Positions 46,620 through 56,118 are shown, numbered from the stretch's first letter. The stretch: DNA of 64,000 bases from Paenibacillus sediminis (GCF_017873765.1 NZ_JAGGKP010000001.1:62001-126000); one strand, 5' to 3'. A program made the numbers and translations. Notes: generated by a model not told the origin, from the letters alone.

Positions 46620-46719
46620 AGTAGAGACCTCCTATAACGGAAAGGATTATAAAGCCCAAGTTGAAATCATCGTAGCATTGCATCCTAAAAAAGTAAATTG
46701 AGTAAAAAATTTAATGTTC

Positions 46720-46740
46720 ATGTTCACTATAATGGAACAT
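46720..46740. promoter_or_regulatory. Operator and -10 region of the pra operon
   Basis: ATGTTC (46720-46725) and GAACAT (46735-46740) form a perfect inverted repeat, with TATAAT (46728-46733) in the spacer and an extra direct ATGTTC at 46714-46719. A repressor bound here would block the pra promoter. No good -35 is seen at 17 bases. Confidence 0.65.
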
Positions 46741-46813
46741 CGTTCTTCTAATAGAATGACCGTGTGCTCTATTGTGGAAGTATCACTTACTCTATAACAA
46801 AAAGGAGACATGG

Positions 46814-48289
46814 ATGATGCAACAGGCACCTTCAGCTGTAAAAGTTAAAGCGATCGACTGCCTGCACTTTATTAACGGCGAGTTCGTTCCTTCGGTGGAT
46901 GGCAAAGTTTTTAATAATATCAATCCGGCAACCGAAGAAGTTCTCGGGATCGTTGCGGAAGGAGGTTCAGCCGACGTTGATCTTGCTGTCCAAGCGGCAA
47001 AGAAAGCACTGCAAGGACCTTGGAAGAAGATGACGGCAAGCGAGCGCACTGCAATTGTAAGGCGCATTGGAGACTTGATTTTGGAAAGAAAAGATGAGCT
47101 TGCGTATTTGGAATCTCTCGATACAGGTAAACCACTCTGGCTGTCGAGCAGTACAGATATTCCGAGATCAGCTTACAATTTCCACTTCTTTTCCGAGTAT
47201 ATTCGTACGCTGAGTAATGAAGCATCACAAACGGATGATGTCGCCCTAAATTATTCGATTCGCCGCCCTCTAGGGGTGGTAGGGCTAATCAATCCATGGA
47301 ACTTGCCCCTGTTGCTGCTGACATGGAAACTTGCTCCTGCTCTGGCGGCAGGGAACACCGTTGTTATGAAGCCTGCGGAGCTGACGCCGATGACAGCAAC
47401 AGTTCTTGCTGAAATATGCCGCGATGCAGGCGTTCCGGACGGCGTTGTCAATTTAGTCCACGGCTTCGGTCCGAATTCCGCAGGTGCTGCTCTTGTTGAA
47501 CATCCTGATGTGAACGGCATTACATTCACGGGTGAAACGACTACCGGTATGGCCATTATGGCTTCTGCTTCAACAACGTTGAAACGTCTTTCATACGAGT
47601 TAGGGGGTAAAAATCCGAATATCATTTTTGCCGACTCAGATTTGGATGAAGTCATCGAGACCACTTTAAAATCAAGTTTCATCAATCAAGGGGAAGTATG
47701 TCTTTGCGGATCGAGAATTTATGTAGAACGGTCTATTTATGATCAGTTTCTAGACAAATTTGTAGAGAAAACGAAAGGGCTCATTGTTGGCGATCCATTC
47801 ATACAAGAGACAAAAGTCGGAGCTTTGATTAGCCGAGAGCATTATGAGCGAGTTACAAGCTATATTGAGCTGGCAAAGGAAGAAGGCGGACATATACTGC
47901 TCGGCGGTAAACGGCCTGAAGGTTTCGAGAAAGGATATTACCTTGAACCAACGATTATTGTGGGGTTAGATAACGGCTGCCGTGTCGTAAGAGAGGAGAT
48001 TTTCGGGCCAGTTGTCACCGTAATTCCTTTCGACAGTGAAGAAGAGGTCATTGAACAAGCAAACGATACGCATTATGGGCTTAGCGCGACCATTTGGACG
48101 AATGATTTGCGGCGTGCGCACCGAGTTGCCGGGCAGATTGAGGCAGGAATCGTTTGGGTTAATACTTGGTTTTTGCGTGATCTTAGAACGCCGTTTGGCG
48201 GAATGAAGCAGAGCGGTATTGGGCGTGAAGGCGGCGTGCACAGCTTTGAATTTTATACTGAATTGACGAATGTTTGCATCAAGCTATAA
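46814..48289 (+). CDS. praB: 2-hydroxymuconate-6-semialdehyde dehydrogenase
   Basis: This 491-aa NAD-dependent aldehyde dehydrogenase oxidises 2-hydroxymuconate-6-semialdehyde to 4-oxalocrotonate (enol form). It shows GLINPWNLPLLLLTWKLAPALAAGN (about 150-174), NAD loop FTGETTTG, catalytic Glu in LSYELGGKNPNI (about 261) and catalytic Cys in NQGEVCLCG (about 295). ATG 46814 is spaced six bases from AAAGGAG; the frame upstream to 46772 has no site. It is the first gene of the operon, divergent from praR, and its neighbours are the decarboxylase, hydratase and aldolase of the same pathway. Confidence 0.92.
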   Translation: MMQQAPSAVKVKAIDCLHFINGEFVPSVDGKVFNNINPATEEVLGIVAEGGSADVDLAVQAAKKALQGPWKKMTASERTAIVRRIGDLILERKDELAYLESLDTGKPLWLSSSTDIPRSAYNFHFFSEYIRTLSNEASQTDDVALNYSIRRPLGVVGLINPWNLPLLLLTWKLAPALAAGNTVVMKPAELTPMTATVLAEICRDAGVPDGVVNLVHGFGPNSAGAALVEHPDVNGITFTGETTTGMAIMASASTTLKRLSYELGGKNPNIIFADSDLDEVIETTLKSSFINQGEVCLCGSRIYVERSIYDQFLDKFVEKTKGLIVGDPFIQETKVGALISREHYERVTSYIELAKEEGGHILLGGKRPEGFEKGYYLEPTIIVGLDNGCRVVREEIFGPVVTVIPFDSEEEVIEQANDTHYGLSATIWTNDLRRAHRVAGQIEAGIVWVNTWFLRDLRTPFGGMKQSGIGREGGVHSFEFYTELTNVCIKL

Positions 48290-48307
48290 ACCAGAGGAGG
48301 ACGTCCC

Positions 48308-49105
48308 ATGCACGATTTGATTTCGGAAAAGGCCGCCCGTTTCTCAGCGCATCTTGAGCAGGCAGAGCTGATGGGCCAAGGTGTAGAACCCCTTACTTCA
48401 TTGGATCCGCAGATTACAATTAAGGAAGCGTATGAGGTTCAGTTGGCAACGATTCAGAAGAAATTAGATACGGGCCGCCGCGTAGTAGGAAAGAAGATTG
48501 GTTTAACTTCCATTGCGATGCAGAAGCTCCTTGGCGTAGACCAGCCGGATTACGGCCATCTGCTTGATGATATGGTTGTGGGTAACGGCGAGACAATATC
48601 GTTCTCTCGTCTGCTGCAGCCGAAGGTAGAGGGGGAAATTGCTTTCGTACTGAAGCGTGATCTAATTGGTCCAAATGTAAGCGCACTTGATGTAATACTG
48701 GCTACTGATTTTGTGCTGCCAGCACTTGAAATTGTCGATAGCCGGGTTAAGGATTGGCAAATCAAGCTCCAAGATACAATTGCAGATAACGCATCCTCTG
48801 GACTTTTTGTGCTAGGGGGTAAACCGGTTAAACCAACCGATATAGATTTAACGCAAATCGGAATGGTACTGTACAGAAACGGCGAGATCATGAATACGGG
48901 TGTTGGTGCCGCCGCTCTTGGCAATCCGGCAGCTTGCGTCGCATGGCTTGCGAATAAGCTGTTTGAATTCGGCATCATCCTGAGGGCAGGGGAAGTGATC
49001 CTGTCGGGCGCTCTTTCTGCTGCAGTGAACGCGGAACCCGGTGATCATTTCAGCGCTAGATTAGCCCACTTAGGTGAAGTTAGCGTTCATTTCAATCCGG
49101 TTTAA
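48308..49105 (+). CDS. praE: 2-hydroxypenta-2,4-dienoate (2-oxopent-4-enoate) hydratase
   Basis: This 265-aa enzyme hydrates 2-hydroxypenta-2,4-dienoate to 4-hydroxy-2-oxovalerate. It is a MhpD/DmpE-family fold with GKKIGLTSIAMQKLLGVDQPDYG (about 59-81), the metal ligands EGEIAFVL (about 107-114) and ALEIVDSR (about 139-146). The decarboxylase praD in the same operon is a paralogue. This copy is assigned hydratase because it groups with the shorter DmpE-like pattern and precedes praG/praF, as in dmp and pra clusters. The two could be swapped. Confidence 0.85.
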   Translation: MHDLISEKAARFSAHLEQAELMGQGVEPLTSLDPQITIKEAYEVQLATIQKKLDTGRRVVGKKIGLTSIAMQKLLGVDQPDYGHLLDDMVVGNGETISFSRLLQPKVEGEIAFVLKRDLIGPNVSALDVILATDFVLPALEIVDSRVKDWQIKLQDTIADNASSGLFVLGGKPVKPTDIDLTQIGMVLYRNGEIMNTGVGAAALGNPAACVAWLANKLFEFGIILRAGEVILSGALSAAVNAEPGDHFSARLAHLGEVSVHFNPV

Positions 49106-49131
49106 TATGAAGCAAGGAGGGGAGACGCTCC

Positions 49132-50025
49132 ATGTCTAAAGTTAAGGTTGCTGTTCTCGGTTCGGGAAATATCGGCACGGATTTAATGTTAAAGCTGCAA
49201 AGATCAGAGCTGCTCGAATTGACAGCGATGATCGGCATTGACCCGGATTCGGACGGTCTGCGTCGTGCAAAGGAACTCGGATATGTAACGATTGATTCAG
49301 GAATTGAAGGATTTCTTGAACAGCCTGATCTGGCTGATATTATTTTTGATGCGACTTCCGCTAAGGCGCATATTCGCCACGCTAAGGCATTGCGAAATGC
49401 CGATAAAATCGCCATTGATTTAACACCCGCTGCTGTGGGTGCTCTAGTCATCCCAAATGTTAATTTGGTAGAGCATCTAGATGAAACGAATATCAATCTT
49501 GTAACTTGCGGAGGGCAGGCCACGATTCCGATTGTGCATGCGATTAATAAGGTATGCTCGGTAAATTATGCTGAGATTGTTGCGACCATTTCGAGTAAAA
49601 GTGCAGGCCCAGGGACTCGCGCGAACATTGACGAATTTACGGAAACGACGGCAAGGGGGATTGAAATGATCGGTGGTGCCAAAAAAGGCAAAGCCATTAT
49701 CATTTTAAACCCGGCAGAACCACCGATTTTAATGAGAGATACGGTCCATGCTTTGGTAGATGGCGAACATGTGGATGCTATTGCCATTGCAGCTTCGATC
49801 CATGAGACAGTCAAAGTAATTCAGACTTATGTTCCAGGATATCGTTTGCGAACAGAACCGATTATTGATCACAATCAAGTAACTGTTTTCCTTGAGGTTG
49901 AAGGAGCGGGAGATTATTTGCCGAAATATTCAGGTAACTTAGACATTATGACTTCGGCCGCGGTAAAAGCTGCAGAGGAACTTGCGCGCCATAAGCTTGA
50001 TAAATTGGCTCTTTACGGAGGATGA
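49132..50025 (+). CDS. praG: Acetaldehyde dehydrogenase (acylating)
   Basis: This 297-aa enzyme converts acetaldehyde and CoA to acetyl-CoA with NAD+. It shows the N-terminal Rossmann motif [15 protein letters not shown], the catalytic Cys in [16 protein letters not shown] (about 125), and [17 protein letters not shown]. It is the DmpF/BphJ family, which forms a channelled complex with the aldolase encoded next door. AGGAGGGG precedes the ATG. It is six bases from praF. Confidence 0.95.
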   Translation: MSKVKVAVLGSGNIGTDLMLKLQRSELLELTAMIGIDPDSDGLRRAKELGYVTIDSGIEGFLEQPDLADIIFDATSAKAHIRHAKALRNADKIAIDLTPAAVGALVIPNVNLVEHLDETNINLVTCGGQATIPIVHAINKVCSVNYAEIVATISSKSAGPGTRANIDEFTETTARGIEMIGGAKKGKAIIILNPAEPPILMRDTVHALVDGEHVDAIAIAASIHETVKVIQTYVPGYRLRTEPIIDHNQVTVFLEVEGAGDYLPKYSGNLDIMTSAAVKAAEELARHKLDKLALYGG

Positions 50026-50031
50026 ACAGGT

Positions 50032-51057
50032 ATGAGTATAGAAAGAGAATTATTCATTACGGAAGTCGCCCTTAGAGACGGGAGCCATGCGGTTGCGCAT
50101 CAATATACGACAGAGCAGGTTACTCAGGTAGCTAAAGCACTAGGCGAGGCGGGAGTTCCATATATCGAGGTTTCTCATGGGGATGGATTAGGCGGTTCAT
50201 CGCTTCAGTATGGTCTATCACGGACGAATGAAATGGAGCTCATTGAAGCCGCAGTTTCCGTATGCGGTTCATCGAACATTGCTGTTCTGGTGCTGCCTGG
50301 CATCGGTACGATTAAGGATTTGAAAGAAGCGGCTAAGCTCGGAGCTAAGATGGCACGAATAGGTACGCATGTCACGGAAGCAGATGTGGCTGCTCAGCAT
50401 ATTCAGACGGCGAAGGAGTTAGGTCTTGAGACCGTTGGTTTCTTAATGATGTCTCATATGGCCTCAGTCCATAAATTAGTTGAGCAAGCTAAACTACTTG
50501 AAAGCTATGGAGCCGATACGGTGTATATGTTCGATTCTGCAGGGGCGCTGCTTCCGCATGAGGTGAAGGAACGAATTCATGCACTGCGCCAGAGTTTATC
50601 TGTGAATATTGGGTTTCACGCTCATAACAATTTGTCTCTAGCATTGGCTAATACTCTAGCCGCCATAGAAGAAGGCGCGACACGAATTGACGGAAGCATT
50701 CGTTGCCTAGGAGCGGGTGCTGGGAACACGCAAACGGAAGTGCTCGTTGCAGTGCTGGATAGAATGGGAATTTCAACAGGTATTGATTTATATAAAATAA
50801 TGGACACAGCTGAAGAGATCATTGCTCCAATTCTCCAAGCACCTCAGGAAATTACTAGAGACAGTTTGGTTCTAGGTTATGCAGGTGTATACTCCAGCTT
50901 CCTGCTCCATGCCCAGCGGGCAGCCAAAAAATTCGGGATCGACTCTAGAGATATACTGATTGAGCTGGGCCGTCAGAAGGTGGTCGGCGGTCAAGAAGAT
51001 ATGATTGTCGATGTCGCTGCTGAATTAGCTAAAAACAAAGCGATATATTCTGTTTAA
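50032..51057 (+). CDS. praF: 4-hydroxy-2-oxovalerate aldolase
   Basis: This 341-aa class II aldolase splits 4-hydroxy-2-oxovalerate into pyruvate and acetaldehyde. It shows the catalytic Arg-Asp in EVALRDGSHAVAHQ (about 8-21), the metal His pair GFHAHNNLSLALANTLAAIEEGA (about 199-221) and the C-terminal communication domain. It partners PraG, passing acetaldehyde directly. GGAGGATG gives the ribosome site. Confidence 0.96.
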   Translation: MSIERELFITEVALRDGSHAVAHQYTTEQVTQVAKALGEAGVPYIEVSHGDGLGGSSLQYGLSRTNEMELIEAAVSVCGSSNIAVLVLPGIGTIKDLKEAAKLGAKMARIGTHVTEADVAAQHIQTAKELGLETVGFLMMSHMASVHKLVEQAKLLESYGADTVYMFDSAGALLPHEVKERIHALRQSLSVNIGFHAHNNLSLALANTLAAIEEGATRIDGSIRCLGAGAGNTQTEVLVAVLDRMGISTGIDLYKIMDTAEEIIAPILQAPQEITRDSLVLGYAGVYSSFLLHAQRAAKKFGIDSRDILIELGRQKVVGGQEDMIVDVAAELAKNKAIYSV

Positions 51058-51075
51058 TGGTTTGGAGGAGAGCAG

Positions 51076-51858
51076 ATGGACACGGCAACAGTTAAAAAGA
51101 TCGCCAAATATTTACACCTTGCTGAATTGGAAAAAAGAGAAGTGCCTCGCATTACTCTGCAGTACCCTGAATTAAGTGTAGAGGAGGCTTACGAAATCCA
51201 AGAACATTTGGTTCAAATAAAGCTTGAGCACGGCCATAATATTGTCGGTCCGAAGATGGGGCTAACGAGCCAAGCGAAGATGAAGCAAATGGGGGTAGAT
51301 GAACCTATTTATGGTTATGTATTTGATCATATGGTGAAATCAGGTCAAGAAATTTCCTTAAGCGACTATATTCATCCGAAGGTAGAAGCTGAAATTGCCT
51401 TTATTTTAGGCAAGGACCTTGAAGGGACGAACGTTACAATTCATCAAGTTCTTGACGCGACTGAATATATAACGCCTGCACTTGAGATTATTGATAGCCG
51501 CTACGAAAATTTTAATTTTACGCTGCCAGACGTTATAGCGGATAATGCTTCTTCCTCGGGAGTTTTATTTGGTACATTGTTACAACCTCCTCATAAACTT
51601 GAATTGGATCTGATAGGAGTCACCCTATTAATCAACGGACATACTCGCGATCTTGGTGCGGGTGCTGCGGTGCTTGGACATCCTGCGAAGTCAGTAGCGA
51701 TGCTCGCGAATATGCTTGGACGCAGAGGGCTTAAGCTTAAGGCAGGTCAAGTGATATTGACAGGAGGCATTACAGGCGCAATTCAGTTCGAAGCCAAAGA
51801 CACGGTTTCTGCCAAATTCGCAGGGATTGGATCTGTGGACTTTGTTGTAAAGGAGTAG
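51076..51858 (+). CDS. praD: 2-oxo-3-hexenedioate (4-oxalocrotonate) decarboxylase
   Basis: This 260-aa enzyme of the MhpD-like fold decarboxylates 2-oxo-3-hexenedioate to 2-hydroxypenta-2,4-dienoate. It shows GPKMGLTSQAKMKQMGVDEPIYGYVFDHM (about 58-86), EAEIAFILG (about 105-113) and ALEIIDSRYENFNFTLPDVIADNASS. The last block is typical of DmpH/XylI decarboxylases. TTTGGAGGAG precedes the ATG. It sits between the aldolase and the semialdehyde decarboxylase. Confidence 0.88.
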   Translation: MDTATVKKIAKYLHLAELEKREVPRITLQYPELSVEEAYEIQEHLVQIKLEHGHNIVGPKMGLTSQAKMKQMGVDEPIYGYVFDHMVKSGQEISLSDYIHPKVEAEIAFILGKDLEGTNVTIHQVLDATEYITPALEIIDSRYENFNFTLPDVIADNASSSGVLFGTLLQPPHKLELDLIGVTLLINGHTRDLGAGAAVLGHPAKSVAMLANMLGRRGLKLKAGQVILTGGITGAIQFEAKDTVSAKFAGIGSVDFVVKE

Positions 51859-51866
51859 CACCCTCT

Positions 51867-52805
51867 ATGTACGATGCCCATACGCACGTTGTGACCCATG
51901 ATGTGATGGAATGGCTTAGAGCGAATCAAAATAAAGTTCATGCCAAATGGATCAAACGAGATCCGGCAAAAGCGGAATTTCTAAATGTGAACGGCAGCTG
52001 GGAATTCGAGCTGAAAGAAGCATTTGTGAACTCGGAACTTTATTTAAAAGAGCAAGAGAAGGCGGGTGTTATTCACTCGCTTATATCGCCTATCCCACAA
52101 TTATTTCTGTATGAGTTTGAATCAGACATTACGTCTGAACTGGCCTCTGTATATAACGACAGCCTCGTAGAATTGGTTCAGGCAAACAGAACTAAACTAT
52201 CCGCACTCGCTACGCTTCCTTTAAACGAACCAGAACGTGCAGCCATGGAATTAAATCGTGTAATGGGCAAAGGTCTGAAGGGAGCGATCATTGCTTCCTC
52301 CTGGTCTGGGAATAGGCTGTCTGACGATAAATTTATTCCTTTCTGGGAAGAAGCCGACCGTCAGAAAGCAGTTCTATTTATACACCCTTTACTTAATATG
52401 GATCCAAGGCTTAGTCACAAAATGATGGCTAACCTGATCGGAGTGCCGTGGGAGACGACGGTTTGTGCTGTAGACCTAATCGTTCATGGTATATTAGACA
52501 AATTTCCGAATGTGAAAATTTTACTTGCTCATGGCGGAGGCTTCCTTCCTTATCAAATTGGAAGAATTCATAAAGGCTATGAGAATTGGAAAGCGGTTTC
52601 ATCATCTATGCAATCCTCTCCCTTTGATTATTTAACACGTTTCTGGTATGACACGGTTCTATGGAATTCTTCAGCCTTACAATATCTTATTGAGTTGGTC
52701 GGTAAAGAGAGAGTCGTTCCAGGATCAGATTATCCTTTTGACTTATGTGAATGGCCGCCTGAACTTCATGATTCAGGAGCATTTATAAAATTAATGGAGG
52801 GATAA
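51867..52805 (+). CDS. praH: 5-carboxy-2-hydroxymuconate-6-semialdehyde decarboxylase (ACMSD-like amidohydrolase)
   Basis: This 312-aa zinc enzyme of the aminocarboxymuconate-semialdehyde decarboxylase family has the HxH in YDAHTHVV (His 5 and 7), His in VLFIHPLLN (about 174), His in ILLAHGGGFLPYQIGR (about 224) and the Asp in VPGSDYPFD (about 291). In the protocatechuate 2,3-cleavage route it removes the carboxyl from the PraA product, giving 2-hydroxymuconate-6-semialdehyde. Presence of this step is what distinguishes the pathway from catechol 2,3-cleavage. Confidence 0.9.
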   Translation: MYDAHTHVVTHDVMEWLRANQNKVHAKWIKRDPAKAEFLNVNGSWEFELKEAFVNSELYLKEQEKAGVIHSLISPIPQLFLYEFESDITSELASVYNDSLVELVQANRTKLSALATLPLNEPERAAMELNRVMGKGLKGAIIASSWSGNRLSDDKFIPFWEEADRQKAVLFIHPLLNMDPRLSHKMMANLIGVPWETTVCAVDLIVHGILDKFPNVKILLAHGGGFLPYQIGRIHKGYENWKAVSSSMQSSPFDYLTRFWYDTVLWNSSALQYLIELVGKERVVPGSDYPFDLCEWPPELHDSGAFIKLMEG

Positions 52806-52808
52806 CAA

Positions 52809-54263
52809 TTGAAGTATCCAGATTACAACAAAATGTGGATCAGAGGACAGTGGAGAGAGGGCTCGAGCGAGCTGCGTTATTTGAATCAAAACCCCTTTAA
52901 TGGTGATCCCCTCACAGAAATAAAGCTAGCCAATCAGTCAGATATAGATGAAGCTTATAAGTCTTCCTTCGAATTGCAGAAAGAGTGGGAGTCTGTATCT
53001 GCATTCGAAAAGGCGCAAGTGATCGAACGGGCTGCTCAAATTGTTGAAAGAAGAAAGGATGAAATCATTAGGCTATTAATAGAAGAGCTGGGAAGCAGTC
53101 ACGGGAAAGCACATTTTGAAATAAACTCAACCATTCTTTGCATGAAAGAAGCTGCAACTTATCCATTTCGTATGCGTCATGAAATACTTCCTTCCATTAT
53201 TCCTGGCAAAGAAAACAGAGTGCTCCGTGTTCCGGTAGGTGTAGTTGGCGTTATCGCCCCTTGGAATGTTCCATTTCATTTGGCTATGCGTTCTGTAGTT
53301 GCTGCGCTCGCAGCAGGCAACGGCGTCGTGCTCAAACCGGATATTCAGACCTTTATTTCAGGCGGAATCCTCCTTGCACAAATTTTTGAAGAAGCGGGCA
53401 TTCCTGCGGGTTTGTTTAATTTGGTCATTTCCGATCTGCGCGAGATTGGGGATGCTTTTATAGAGCATCCGATTCCGAATATGATTTCATTTACAGGCTC
53501 AACTGCAGCGGGTAAACATATCACAGCTATAGCCGCTCAACAATTGAAGAAGGCTTCGCTTGAGCTAGGCGGCAACAGTGCATTTATTGTGCTGGATGAC
53601 GCTGATATCGAACAGGCTGCGTCAGCGGCTATTTTCGGCAAATTCGTACATCAAGGTCAAATTTGTATGTCCATTAACCGAATCATTGTTGACCGTAAAG
53701 TATACAGCCAGTTTATTGAAGTATTCAAAGGGAAATTAGAAAAGGTAAAAGTCGGTGATCCGATGGAACCAGACACGTTTATCGGCCCAATGATCAATCA
53801 AAAGCAAATTGACCGTATCTTGAAATTGGTGCATAAAAGCGTAGATGAAGGAGCGCAATTAATCGTGGAAGGAAACATAAACGGCAACCTAATGGAACCT
53901 TTCATTCTAATTGATGCGACGAATGATATGACCATTGCACAAACCGAAATTTTCGGCCCTGTTGCCGTCATTATTCCGGTTGAAAGCGAAGAGGAGGCAA
54001 TCCAAGCGGCTAACGGCACGCCATATGGACTAAGCGGCTCTGTATTTACATCATCCATCGAGAGAGGTCTTCGTGTTGCTAAGCAAATTAGAACGGGTAT
54101 GATTCATATCAATGATCAAAGTGTGAACGATGAGCCTCATATCGCTTTCGGAGGAGAGAAACATTCAGGACTAGGCAGATTTGGCGGAGAATGGTCGCTT
54201 GAGGAATTTACAACGTTAAGATGGATTTCGATTCAAGAAAGTCCAAGACATTTTCCATTTTAA
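52809..54263 (+). CDS. Second aldehyde dehydrogenase of the operon (vanillin/benzaldehyde dehydrogenase-like)
   Basis: This 484-aa NAD(P)-dependent dehydrogenase has GVIAPWNVPFHLAMRSVVAALAAGNGVVLKP (about 145-175), SFTGSTAAGKHI, the Glu in SLELGGNSAFIVLDDADIEQAA, and the Cys in HQGQICMSINRIIVD (about 291). The last pattern is characteristic of aromatic aldehyde dehydrogenases such as YfmT/Vdh rather than of muconate semialdehyde enzymes. It could convert 4-hydroxybenzaldehyde, vanillin or protocatechualdehyde to acids entering the pathway. It starts with TTG after GGAGGG. It is not among the pra genes I recall from strain JJ-1b. Confidence 0.85.
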   Translation: MKYPDYNKMWIRGQWREGSSELRYLNQNPFNGDPLTEIKLANQSDIDEAYKSSFELQKEWESVSAFEKAQVIERAAQIVERRKDEIIRLLIEELGSSHGKAHFEINSTILCMKEAATYPFRMRHEILPSIIPGKENRVLRVPVGVVGVIAPWNVPFHLAMRSVVAALAAGNGVVLKPDIQTFISGGILLAQIFEEAGIPAGLFNLVISDLREIGDAFIEHPIPNMISFTGSTAAGKHITAIAAQQLKKASLELGGNSAFIVLDDADIEQAASAAIFGKFVHQGQICMSINRIIVDRKVYSQFIEVFKGKLEKVKVGDPMEPDTFIGPMINQKQIDRILKLVHKSVDEGAQLIVEGNINGNLMEPFILIDATNDMTIAQTEIFGPVAVIIPVESEEEAIQAANGTPYGLSGSVFTSSIERGLRVAKQIRTGMIHINDQSVNDEPHIAFGGEKHSGLGRFGGEWSLEEFTTLRWISIQESPRHFPF

Positions 54264-54329
54264 TAAATAGTGTAATGATATCTAAATTGTAATCTCCAGT
54301 CAAACTTTATAGGAAAGGAAGCTTACGAA

Positions 54330-54524
54330 ATGCCTATCATTAACATTCAGCTGCTGGAAGGAAGGCCACCGGAGAAAATTAAAGCATTGATCGCCAGTGT
54401 AACAGATGCCGTTGCATCAGAACTGGATTCACCTAAAGAGAAAATACGTGTTCTTGTATCGGAAATTCCAACGACTCACTGGGGAATTGGCGGGAAATCA
54501 GTCTCGGATATCAATCATCAATAA
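54330..54524 (+). CDS. praC: 4-oxalocrotonate tautomerase
   Basis: This 64-aa enzyme ketonises 2-hydroxymuconate to 2-oxo-3-hexenedioate. Catalytic Pro is residue 2 before Met removal (MPIINIQLLEGRPPEKIKAL), followed by the KIRVLVSEIPTTHWGIGGKS half of the beta-alpha-beta fold. Length is typical of the hexameric 4-OT class. AAAGGAAG precedes the ATG. It lies between the second aldehyde dehydrogenase and the ring-cleavage dioxygenase. Confidence 0.93.
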   Translation: MPIINIQLLEGRPPEKIKALIASVTDAVASELDSPKEKIRVLVSEIPTTHWGIGGKSVSDINHQ

Positions 54525-54537
54525 GGAGGAGATTTCG

Positions 54538-55338
54538 ATGTCGCTTGAAATGGCTTTATTAGCAGCGCATGTTCCGAGCATTTGCCATGAGGAACGGTCG
54601 CCTGTCTTCCAACAGGAATTAATTAAAGGCCTGCGGCAAATGAGGGATCGAATTCAAGATTTGCAGGCAGAGGCCATTGTGTTGATGTCATGTCATTTTC
54701 CTACAACGTTTCACCATTATGTTGATGCTACGCCGCGGCATAACGGGATTCTAACAGCGCTCGAATGTCCAGATCTCATCTCGGATGTTCCTTATGATTA
54801 TCCAGGAGATGAGGAACTGGCCCGCAGCCTAGTGACAGCAGGTAAGCAGGCCGGACTTCCTATTATAGAACTGAACGACCCGACTTATGTTTGGGATTAT
54901 GGCACAGTCGTTCCACTTCGTTATTTAGTTCCTAATCAAGATATACCGGTCATTAACTTATCCATTTGTTGTGCAGCCAGTTTGGATGAAACATACCAAT
55001 GGGGCGAACAAATAGGAATGATACTGCGGGAAAGCTCCAAACGGACAGTATTCATTAGCAGCGGTGCGTTATCTCACAACCTCGTTAGGGGGAGAGAAAA
55101 TATGCCGACTAGGTCAGAACAGGCGATGGACAATCAATTTATTGATTATTTAATGAAAGGCGACTATGCAGCCGCGCGTGAAATGCTTACCCAATATTCG
55201 CGAATTGCGGGTGTAGAGTCAGGTGGACGTCACTTAGCAGCACTGCTTGGTCTATTAGATGATGAACATAAAGCGGTGTTTTGGGGGTATGGGCAATCAT
55301 CCGGGAGCGCTAACGCCATCATTTCGTTTGCTTCATAG
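54538..55338 (+). CDS. praA: Protocatechuate 2,3-dioxygenase (class III extradiol, LigB fold)
   Basis: This 266-aa non-heme iron enzyme opens protocatechuate between C2 and C3, giving 5-carboxy-2-hydroxymuconate-6-semialdehyde. It belongs to the LigB superfamily: ALLAAHVPSICHEE (iron His about 10), VLMSCHFPTTFHHYVD (about 52-67), the mid-region VWDYGTVVPLRYLVP, and ISSGALSHNLVRGREN (about 173-188). ATG 54538 with AAGGAGGAG is chosen; the frame from 54406 overlaps praC in another frame and is a shadow. It is the last gene of the operon before a terminator. Assignment as 2,3- and not 4,5-dioxygenase rests on operon context and single-subunit architecture. Confidence 0.87.
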   Translation: MSLEMALLAAHVPSICHEERSPVFQQELIKGLRQMRDRIQDLQAEAIVLMSCHFPTTFHHYVDATPRHNGILTALECPDLISDVPYDYPGDEELARSLVTAGKQAGLPIIELNDPTYVWDYGTVVPLRYLVPNQDIPVINLSICCAASLDETYQWGEQIGMILRESSKRTVFISSGALSHNLVRGRENMPTRSEQAMDNQFIDYLMKGDYAAAREMLTQYSRIAGVESGGRHLAALLGLLDDEHKAVFWGYGQSSGSANAIISFAS

Positions 55339-55369
55339 TAAGAAAGTCTGTGGGAGTATAGAAACAAAG

Positions 55370-55404
55370 AGAACCTGCTGAGCTCAAGAAACGGCAGGTT
55401 CTTT
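55370..55404. terminator. Terminator between pra operon and liv operon, bidirectional
   Basis: AGAACCTGC and GCAGGTTCT form a 9-bp stem with T-rich 3' sequence on the + strand. It separates converging praA and livF. Confidence 0.8.
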
Positions 55405-55410
55405 CATTTG

Positions 55411-56118
55411 TTACACTCCAAGATATCGATGCTGAATTTCTTCATTGGCAAGCAGTTCCTGAGGGCTTCCCTGCCAGACGATTTGCCCTTTGTTCATCAC
55501 CAGCACTTCATCGGCAACACTGCAAGCTAAAAATAAATTTTGTTCGACGAGTAAGATAGACAGTCCATTCTCCTTCAGCATTCTAATGATATCGCCGACC
55601 TGCTCGATAATGACTGGAGCGAGTCCTTCTGAAGGCTCATCCATCAGCAGAAAATGAGGGTTCGTCATCAGCGCTCTTCCGATCGCGAGCATTTGCTGCT
55701 GCCCTCCAGACAGCTGGTTGCCCATATTATGTTCGCGTTCTTTGAGTGCTGGAAATAGTTCATAAATTTCATCCAGTGTCCATTTTTTATCTCTCGTTTG
55801 TTTCCGTGGCTCCCTTGCGGGCATCGTTAAATTTTCTTTGACGGTAAGTGAAGGGAAAATCCTTCTCCCTTGGGGGACTAGACCGATTCCTAAACGAGCA
55901 ATGCGATAGGGAGGAGCGCTGTCGATCTTCGTTTCTTCGAAGTAAATTTTACCTTTACGAGGCGGTGTTAAGCCTGCAATTGAATGGATGGTTGTCGTTT
56001 TACCTGCGCCGTTACGGCCAAGCAGTGCTGTACATTTCCCCTCGGAAACCGAGAATGATAACCCTTGTAAAATATGACTGTTTCCGTAATAAGTATGAAC
56101 CTCTTCAAGCTTCAGCAC
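55411..56118 (-). CDS. livF: Branched-chain amino acid-type ABC transporter ATPase (LivF)
   Basis: This ATPase of about 235 aa shows Walker A LLGRNGAGKTTTIHSIAG, the Q-loop VPQGRRIFPSLTVKENL, signature LSGGQQQMLAIGRAL, Walker B HFLLMDEPSEGLAP and LLVEQNLFLACSVADEVLVMNKGQ. GTG 56118 is better spaced from GGGGGAGG than the GTG at 56130, which lies within that site. It is the last gene of the five-gene liv operon. Confidence 0.95.
   Translation of the reverse strand: MLKLEEVHTYYGNSHILQGLSFSVSEGKCTALLGRNGAGKTTTIHSIAGLTPPRKGKIYFEETKIDSAPPYRIARLGIGLVPQGRRIFPSLTVKENLTMPAREPRKQTRDKKWTLDEIYELFPALKEREHNMGNQLSGGQQQMLAIGRALMTNPHFLLMDEPSEGLAPVIIEQVGDIIRMLKENGLSILLVEQNLFLACSVADEVLVMNKGQIVWQGSPQELLANEEIQHRYLGV

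Noticed and set aside
54406..54537. N-terminal extension of praA
   Set aside because: It overlaps praC in another frame, and the AAGGAGGAG site points to ATG 54538, where LigB-family homology begins.
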